From contig CM070510.1 in the NCBI GenBank assembly GCA_036346375.1, forward strand, positions 66,188,376 to 66,252,375: a stretch of DNA of 64,000 nt. Direction: 5' to 3'. Under the pieces are notes generated by a model. That model had not been told where the DNA came from. It saw only the letters and a list, made by a program, of their open reading frames with translations, and searched no databases. Source of the DNA: Guadua angustifolia. Its lineage: Eukaryota; Streptophyta; Magnoliopsida; Poales; Poaceae. Below, piece by piece: positions 57,160 to 64,000 of this stretch (the stretch's first letter is position 1; each line of letters starts with the position of its first letter). The position numbers and the translations under genes are program-made.

Positions 57160-59886
57160 TCAGCCGCAGCAGCAACCTCAGGAGAATGGTAATTGCTGAC
57201 AAGGGGTTGCAAGGAATCATACCTACTGAGATCGGTGACATGCCATTGCTAAGCGTTATCCCTGGAAGCTAACCATCTTCAGGGATCGATTCCCGGAGGC
57301 ATTGGGAGCAATCCGTATCTCAGGTTCCTTCAGCTGTCCCTGAACAATATCTCAAGTTTGTTTCCTCTTTCACTGTTCAATCTATCATCTCTGCATGCAT
57401 TTTATGTGGCGGACAACAAGCTGCACGGCCGTCTACCAGCTGATCTGGGGAGAAGCCTTCCTGGCATGCAACAGTTTGGGTTTGGATTTAACCAATTCAC
57501 TGGAGTTGTTCCTCCGTCACTAGCTTCTCCAGACTCCAGCTTTTTGACATTCCAGATAATGAATTTAGTGGGATCTTTCCTTCAGAGTTGGGCAGCTTGC
57601 AGCATCTTGGATGGTATGCTCTGGATGGGAACAAGTTTGAGGCAGACAACGAGCAAGAATGGCATTACTTACTTCTTTGACAAATTGTAGCAGATTGAGA
57701 ATAATGTCCATCGAAGCAAACAGTTACAGGGCAACTGCCAATCTCATTCGTTAACTTGTCCACCAACTGGATTTTATGTGTTAGATATTCTTGCTAACAA
57801 TAAATCTGGTACTATCCAATTGGATATTGGAAAATTGACATGTCTTGAGGAGCTTATTCTTGGTTACAACTTATTCACTGGGATCATTCCTGAGAGCATA
57901 GGGAAGCTTGCACAATTGAACGAGCTATATCTGGGTTACAACAACTTGTCAGGATTTATCACAACCTCCATCAGAAACCTCACTGGTCTATCCATCCTTG
58001 CTGCAAGTGCCAACAGGTTGGAGAGACCAGTTCCATCAAGCATTGGAAATTTGACCAAACTTTCAGCCCCATCTCTATCAAGTAACCATCTTACTGGCTC
58101 GATACCAAATGAAATCATGCACCTATCATCAATCTCATTATATTTGTCTTTGTCTTACAGCTTGCTGGAGGGATCTCTTCCTTCAGAAGTTGATAATTTG
58201 GCAGACCTCAGAAAGCTCTATCAGTCTGGGAACCAATTGTCTGGTGAGATACCTGATACCATTTGCAATTGCATAGTCCTGGAAACCCTCTTAATAGATG
58301 GAAATTCATTCCAAGGAAATACCCCTCCCATTTTGAAGAACATAAAAGGGCTTGCTGTACTGAATTTTGATGGACAACAAACAGAAAGACAGCATCCCTA
58401 GGGACCTAGGAAGTAATACCAACTTGCAGGAATTGCATCTTGTGCACAAAAATTTATCAGGATCAATCCCAGAAATACTAGGTAATTCAACATCGCTCCT
58501 CCAACTTGATCAGTCCTTCAACCATTTACAGGGTGAAGTACCAAAACAAGGGATATTCGAAAATCTAATTGGGCTACCAATTGTTAGGAACAATGATTTA
58601 TGCATGCGGTGGAATATGACAGCTTAGTCTGCCAAAATGCCCAAACTCCACAGCCAGAAATAATAAGGCTTGCCAAAGTTCTTTAGAATAGCAATCCCCA
58701 CACTAGGAGCTATCCTGGTCTTACTTTCAATGCTTGCTTTAGCTAGATTTCTTTACAGAAATTTTAAGGCAAGAATGAAGAAAGAATGGCTGCCACTTCA
58801 ATTCACCGAGATATAGCTTCCAATGGTTTCACACAACGATATACTGAAAGGAACAGATGGGTTCGCAGAAGCAATCTGCTTGGGAAAGGAAGATACGGCA
58901 CCAATATACAGAGGCACTCTACATAATCAACGTGTTGTGGCTGTCAAAGTGTTTAATCTCCAGCAAACAGGATCATACAAAAGCTTCCAGGCTGAGAGTG
59001 AGGCACCGACGCCTTGTAAAGATCATCACATGCTGTTCAAGCATCAACCACCAAGGTCAAGACTTCAGAGCACTAGTCTTCGAGTTCATGCTTAATGGCA
59101 GCTTGGATAACCGGATCCACTCAATTTTTGAAAGCCAAAATGGAAAAACACTCAGCTTGTTGCAGAGGTTAGATAGCGCCATTGACATTGTGGATGCTTT
59201 GGACTATCTTCACAATGGTTGCTGGCCATGAATCATCCATTGCGATCTCAAGCCAAGCAACATTCTTCTCACTCAGCACATGAGGGCCCATGTTGGAGAT
59301 TTTGGTATTGCTAGAATTCTAAATGAAGTTGCAAGCAAAGCTTCTGCGAATTCCAATAGCTCCATTGGAAATTTGGAATAAGAGGCTCCATCGCATACAT
59401 AGCCCCAGGTAACTCGAATATGCTTCCCCTGTGCTCCATATGATCACATCTAATTAGCTCTATACTCATGAATCAACTTTTATACATACCTGTTTTTGAT
59501 CCAAATTGTTCAATTCATTGTAGAATATGAAGGTCTTGAGGTATCAACTAATGGTGATGTGTGCAGCCTCGTGTCACTTTGATCAAGATGTTTACAGGAA
59601 GGAGCCCAACAGATGACATGTTCACAGATGGGTTAAGCCTGCATTCTTCGCTGAGGCAGATCTTGCTGAGAAAGTCGTGGACATAGCAGATTCCAACATA
59701 TGGCTGCATGATGAAGCAAACAATAGCAATGATACAAGATATATAACAGGAAACAAGGAATGTTTGGCTGCCGTCATCCAGCTTGGTGTCCAATGCTCAA
59801 AGCAACTGCCCAGAGAGCGGCTGTTAATGAGCAACGATGCTGCAGAAATGCATGCTATCAGAGGTACATACCTCAGTACTCAGTGA
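57160..59886 (+). pseudogene. LRR receptor kinase (LRR-XII, XA21-like), decayed
   Basis: Plant LRR-XII kinases act at the plasma membrane in immunity. LRR pieces occur in order in several frames: NKLHGRLPADLGRSLPGMQ near 57420, LEELILGYNLFTGIIPESIG near 57860, NRLERPVPSSIGNLTKLSA near 58020 and NTNLQELHLVHKNLSGSIPE near 58410. A juxtamembrane part follows (NDILKGTDGFAE) and VVAVKVFNLQQTGSYKSFQ with the ATP-binding Lys. The catalytic loop HCDLKPSNILL is a non-RD type, and GDFGIAR carries the DFG motif. Stops and frameshifts break it, including TGA at 59229-59231 just before IIHCDLKPSN, a TAG after DIL..NRKTAS near 58400, and frame changes near 57700, 58360 and 59080. An intron follows IAYIAPG near 59405. 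It cannot encode a full receptor as read. Confidence 0.9.
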
Positions 59887-60302
59887 TGAAGTATGTCGGA
59901 TTGTATGAAGTGAACAGCCATTACTGTATACGGACTATCATGTTTCCTCTAAATTTATTTTGGAAGTCCATAATATGCTTGCTTCTTTTCTGGGTGTGTT
60001 GTAAACTTTGTCAAAATGGCACTGTATTGTCCAATTTATACACATCATCATCTGAAACAGTGTTTTTGGTATTACCTAAGTCCCAAGTTATAAACAAGGA
60101 TGACAACATATGTTCATCACTTTATTTCAGTCAAACCATCCCTGAATGAAGCATCACCCAACCATGAGGGATGAGTGATGAGTGACATGAGTCTCAACCT
60201 CCCTAGGGCTAACTTAAATTTCAAGGTTGCCTTTTGTTATATGCTTTTAGCATGTGTAGATTTGATAGCTTTATTTTGCTTCCATGTCTTTCTACATTCT
60301 TA
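59887..60302. other. 3' flank of the receptor kinase pseudogene; no gene seen
   Basis: The short frame at 59760-60149 is a shadow of the pseudogene end running into intergenic DNA. Nothing else is supported. Confidence 0.5.
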
Positions 60303-60540
60303 GACCCTGTTTGTTTAGGCTTAGGTTTTTTGGCTTATAGCTTAAAACCAGCTTTTAGGCTTAAACAACTTAGTAGAATTAGTCTAAGACCAACCCTCAA
60401 TAAGCCAAAAAAGTACCTCTCCGATGACTTTTGGCTTTTAGTTATACAGAGCCTTATGGCTTCAGGTAAAAAGCCACCTATTTGTTTAGGTTTTGGCTTT
60501 TTCACTTTTAAGCTGGTGAAAAGCCCAAACAAATAGATCC
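60303..60540. mobile_element. Tourist-type MITE, second family
   Basis: The 238-bp element starts GACCCTGTTTGTTTAGGC and ends CCCAAACAAATAGATCC. It is flanked by TTA (60300-60302 and 60541-60543). Its interior has repeated GGCTTTTAG and AAAAGCC motifs and is unlike the family at 7161 and 17794. Confidence 0.8.
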
Positions 60541-61374
60541 TTAAACATGCAAAGTCCACTCTTATTGGGCCAATAATTCCTATGGAAGGACACAAACAGT
60601 TGAACAACTTCTTTGTTAGCCTGAATGTTTACTCTTTTGCATGGTTATGTAAGGCATCGCGATGTCCTTGCCCAAGCATCAAGGTAGCCAGGGACAGTCG
60701 CCACAGCCATCGACTTGCCATATTATCTTATGGCATCCGCCTTATAGCCAAAGCGTCCTCGTGTTGTCGCTTTGCTGCAGCGCCAAATCGCCATGCAGAG
60801 AGTCGGACTCCAAAAGTGTTGGGCGGGCTCAAAAATCAGAGAGTCAGAAGGGGAGTAATAATTGAAGAGAGTAGAGTAAAGGGCTCAGGTAAATAATTGA
60901 ATAGAGAGGAGAGACCGAGGTCTGAGAGAGAGAGAGAGAGAGAGAGAGAGGAGGAGAGGGAGCTGGGGAAGGGGAGCTTCTCTTCCAGCAGTAGCAGCCG
61001 CCACCGCATCCGCTCCAACCCCTGCCAGAACTGCCAAGGCGCTGAGCCACCCATACCCTCTGGAGCCACTATTGTCACCATCGTCTTCCAAATTTGCCCT
61101 CTCCCTTCATCTTTCTTCTTCTCCCCTCTCATGCGCCTCTGACTCTGGTTTGTCCTCTCCATCTCCTCAGCTCTCTTAATGCAATCTAATGCTCATTTGC
61201 TCTATTCGTACTATGTTATACAAGCTAATGCGCATTTGCTCTGTTACTCTATTTCTCCCTCCCTCCCTCAGTTATTATCGCTGTTTCTTTGTTACTTAGA
61301 AATAGAAATTTTCTAGTTGACTGAGAAATGAAAATCTGAATTGCGCTCTTTTAATTTGCTATGCAGCATCCAAC
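60541..61374. other. intergenic region with transposon-like and GA-rich stretches
   Basis: From about 60650 to 60790 the sequence (GCATCGCGATGTCCTTGCC..) looks like part of a worn DNA transposon, class unknown. A (GA)n run lies near 60926-60950. The open frames on both strands here are composition-driven and unsupported. Confidence 0.4.
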
Positions 61375-63731
61375 AGTGCAGCACAATGGCTCCAGCTAGT
61401 GAAACCGGTAGTAATGCAACGGGTGCGGCGGTCGAGGATGGCTCGCACCTGGCGGAATCCATGGCGACGCCCGCCGAAGATGGCGTGGCCGAGGTAGGCG
61501 GCGGAGGAGAATCAAGGCGACTTAGCGCGCTTTGGACGAAGAGCGGTGCCGCCCATGACTCGGAGAGGGCGCGCGGAGATGGCGAAGGTGATCGCCCAAG
61601 TCTTGCTATATATCAAAATGTCGTCAAAAATACTAGGGCGAAACAGCGAAGGAAGGGCGAAGGACATCATTCATGAGGGCTCGAACGCGTTCCGAGCGGC
61701 GTTGCGAGTCCAACGCCATCACCAGGAACTCATATAGGCCGTCGTGGGTGCGAACGCGGTCTTGTGTACATCCTCCCGGCGCATCCGCTTTGGTGGTATC
61801 CGGACCGCAGTCCGACAGAAGAAAGAACTGGCCGTGGAGTTAAATCGAGAAGCTCGTCGACCACCGGATGGAACGCGTCCTGACGATGAAAGAGCGTTCG
61901 TATGCGCGATAGTCCACGCAGAAGCGCCACGACGTCGGATTTCTTGACGAGAAGGACCGTGACAGCGGAGAGTCGCTGCGGCGACGATGCCGCCGCCGAT
62001 CATGGCGGTGCTCGCCGCTCAAGTTCATCCTTGTGGGCCGCCGGTATCGATGACTGGCGAACGGCCACCGGCTGCGCTTGCCCGTCTTGAGGGTGATCAC
62101 GGTGGTCGTCGACGCTGGGAAGCGACCGGTGGTATGGCGAAGATGTCTCCAAAGGAATCGAGAGCTTCGTCGAGGGGGCTCTCCGTAGCCGTGGCGCCGA
62201 GGGTTTGCCAGGCTGAGGACGCCACGCCACCAGCCAGATAGTGCGCGCCAGTCTTTGGAACGTCGTTCGCCTGGCGAGTCCCAAACAATGGGGCCCAAGG
62301 CGCCGAAAGCCATGGTCTTAGAGGACCACGTCATAGCTCGCCAATGGCATGACGAAGAGGTCGGCAGGAATCTTGGCGCCGTCGATGGTCGATGGCGGCT
62401 GCGGATGACCCCGAACGCCGAGACGCTGGCTACATGTTGGCGACTATAGCCGCGTGGCGTGACGCCGGCCAAGAGGAAGGCGGGCGCCGTACTCTCGGAG
62501 ATGAAGTTGTCGCGCCGGAGTCGAGGAGGGCGGCAGCGCCACGGAGCCGAAGCGCCGACGCGACACCTGCATGGTGTCGCTGAAGAGACCGGCGAGGGCT
62601 GTAGGGAGAAGACGGGCGTCCCGCCGCCGCCTCCTTAGACTCCTCGGTGGGGCTATCAACATCGCCCTCGATACCTCCGGGAGGAACAATCACGTGGCGA
62701 CGCGGTTGTAGGCCGGGTGTACTTCTCGTCGCAATTGTAGCAAAAGGCCTTTGCGGCGCCGCTCTCTTGCTTTCGGCTTTGGCGAGGCGCTTGATCTGGC
62801 GGCCCTCGACGGAGATCGTCGCAGTCATGTGCCATGCTGGGACCATGGCGCCCAGCGAGGCAATGGCGAAGGCCATAGCAGAAGCAGAGGCCGTGGGCGG
62901 ACCCGGCGCTGAGGTGTATTCACAGATTCAAACTGCCGGGCAATTCATGGCGCGGCGAGGACCGGGTTCTGATGCGACGGCGATGTGAAGCATGGCGGTT
63001 AGAACCCGGTGAAAGTTGGACTCACTGCGACTCCTCGAGCGGACCGGAAGACGAGGAAGGAAAGCTGGAACCGATCTTGATATTCGGCGATCGCGTGCCG
63101 TCTGACGCGCTCGACAATTCGCCAACGGGCGAAGCGCGGCGGCGCCCATCGCGCAATCTGGCGGCTCCTTGAACCGGCGCCATGACGGGTGCTTTTCGTC
63201 CGTCTGGACTGGGCGTACCACATCTGCCTTGGCAAATCCTCCAAGTTGTAGGAGGCCATCCGACCTTCTCCTCCTCCATGATCCGCTGGCGATAGAAGTA
63301 CGATTCGCGGCGATTGGCGAAGATCAGCGGATCGGTTTCTGCCGTCGTCACGGGAAAATCCATCTTCGGAACCGCGGGGGCCGATCGTTGTAGTCTTGGC
63401 CGTCATTGCCCGTGGAAGCCCGAGCGAAGAGGAGGTCTTCTCATACGTAGCGAGTCACGGTCATCTGCCGCAGTTCGCTACAGCCGTGGTCGTGGACTCG
63501 ATCAACAGCGGATCAAGAATGGATGGGTCCGGACATGGTCAAGGAATCGGAGGCGGTGATGGTGGTGAATTGGGTGGTGGCGTGGAAGCGCTGATCGATT
63601 CTTGCACAGGTGAAGGAAAACGAGGAACGCCTGAAGCCGATACTGAGTTGTCAAGGGCGTCGGGACCTAGGGGTAGCCAGCCCTTGGCTCATGAGTTCGT
63701 GAATGGCCATGATCCGTCGTCGCCGGCATGA
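61375..63731 (-). mobile_element. Ty3/gypsy retrotransposon, gag and part of pol, decayed
   Basis: A minus-strand gag-like frame starts MPATTDHGHS at 63731. A zinc-knuckle-like FCYNCDEKY block lies near 62730. The reverse transcriptase follows: WRFCVDYRA near 61930, PVVDELLD near 61860, LRSGYHQ and MRREDVHKTAFAPT near 61780, YEFLVM near 61730 and ALMNDVLRPSF near 61660. The catalytic DDIL..YSKTW near 61610 is broken by a 1-base loss in a T run. GVAMD near 61470 matches the RNase H-side connection. Similarity ends at about 61375, so integrase is missing. Several other frameshifts are present. The family (RIRE-like or other) is not identified. Confidence 0.85.
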
Positions 63732-64000
63732 GGTTTTGCCCTCTCACCGTCGGCTTGTTGGGGAGAGAGAGAGAGAGATTAGAGATAATGAACTTGCTTG
63801 CTTTTTCTCAATGTCAGCTCTGAAATATATAGCCTAGGTCCTAACCAATCTTTCCTAAACTTAAGGAGTAAAAATAGAAACTAATCTCTCTTTCCAAACC
63901 TTAACCAATCTCTCCTAGAAAAATAGAAACTAATCTCTCTTTCCAAATTTAGCCACTCGTGGTGGCCTCTCCTCACGTCTTGCGCCTGAAGACGTTTCAG
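63732..64000 (-). mobile_element. leader or 5' LTR part of the gypsy element
   Basis: This AT-rich stretch is upstream of the gag-like ATG on the minus strand. AATAGAAACTAATCTCTCTT occurs twice, near 63878 and 63923, and a (GA)n run lies at 63760-63777. No primer binding site was recognised and the window ends here, so its class is inferred from position. Confidence 0.4.

Noticed and set aside
61341..61676. Plus-strand frame with an ATG at 61386 (MAPASETGSN..), downstream of a GA-rich leader, looked like a new gene's first exon
   Set aside because: The minus strand of the same bases encodes gypsy reverse transcriptase (YEFLVM, ALMNDVL, GVAMD). The plus-strand frame is a shadow.
1..64000. tRNA, rRNA, CRISPR arrays, operons or a novel multi-gene system
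   Set aside because: None was seen. The window has ordinary spliced plant genes and transposon remains.

Overview
The window looks like nuclear DNA from a grass of the rice tribe (Oryza or a close relative). Three genes match rice proteins closely along their full length: starch branching enzyme I, cyclin B2;2 and catalase B. From memory, these lie in this order near the end of the long arm of rice chromosome 6. The branching enzyme differs from the O. sativa protein at many positions, mostly in the transit peptide and the C-terminal tail. A wild or more distant Oryzeae species therefore seems more likely than cultivated rice. Introns have GT..AG ends, and the spaces between genes are full of plant transposon remains.

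Layout. Positions 1228-10860 (minus) hold starch branching enzyme I, with 14 exons and an intact frame. Its second intron is 4.06 kb and full of repeats. Three 80-bp tandem repeats sit just upstream of its TATA box. Positions ~13050-15475 (minus) hold a broken LAZ1/DUF300 membrane-protein gene with several frameshifts and stops. Positions 18747-21414 (minus, 5' UTR exon to about 22.2 kb) hold cyclin B2;2. Positions 28423-31625 (plus) hold a U-box/ARM E3 ubiquitin ligase whose frame is intact except that it has no in-frame start codon. Positions 39801-40385 (minus) hold an intronless two-finger C2H2 repressor-like gene. A decayed tandem copy of it lies at 41.4-41.6 kb. Positions 52845-56622 (plus) hold catalase B, intact, 492 residues. 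Positions ~57160-59886 (plus) hold a decayed LRR-XII receptor kinase. The right end (61375-64000, minus) is a decayed Ty3/gypsy element.

The spaces between genes hold Tourist-type MITEs with TTA/TAA target duplications and hAT-type elements, one with a perfect 8-bp target duplication. They also hold a LINE-like insertion with a perfect 15-bp target duplication, candidate long LTRs, and two copies of a Helitron-like element. Both Helitron-like copies end 250-340 bp upstream of a start codon, one at the U-box gene and one at catalase B.

The genes are unrelated in function: starch synthesis in plastids, mitosis, ubiquitin ligation, transcription, and peroxide removal in peroxisomes. I saw no operon, CRISPR array, RNA gene or new multi-gene system. 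The unusual features are promoter-proximal repeats, a lost start codon, and a neat series of pseudogenes and nested insertions. All identifications come from reading translations by eye and from remembered family sequences; no search was run.
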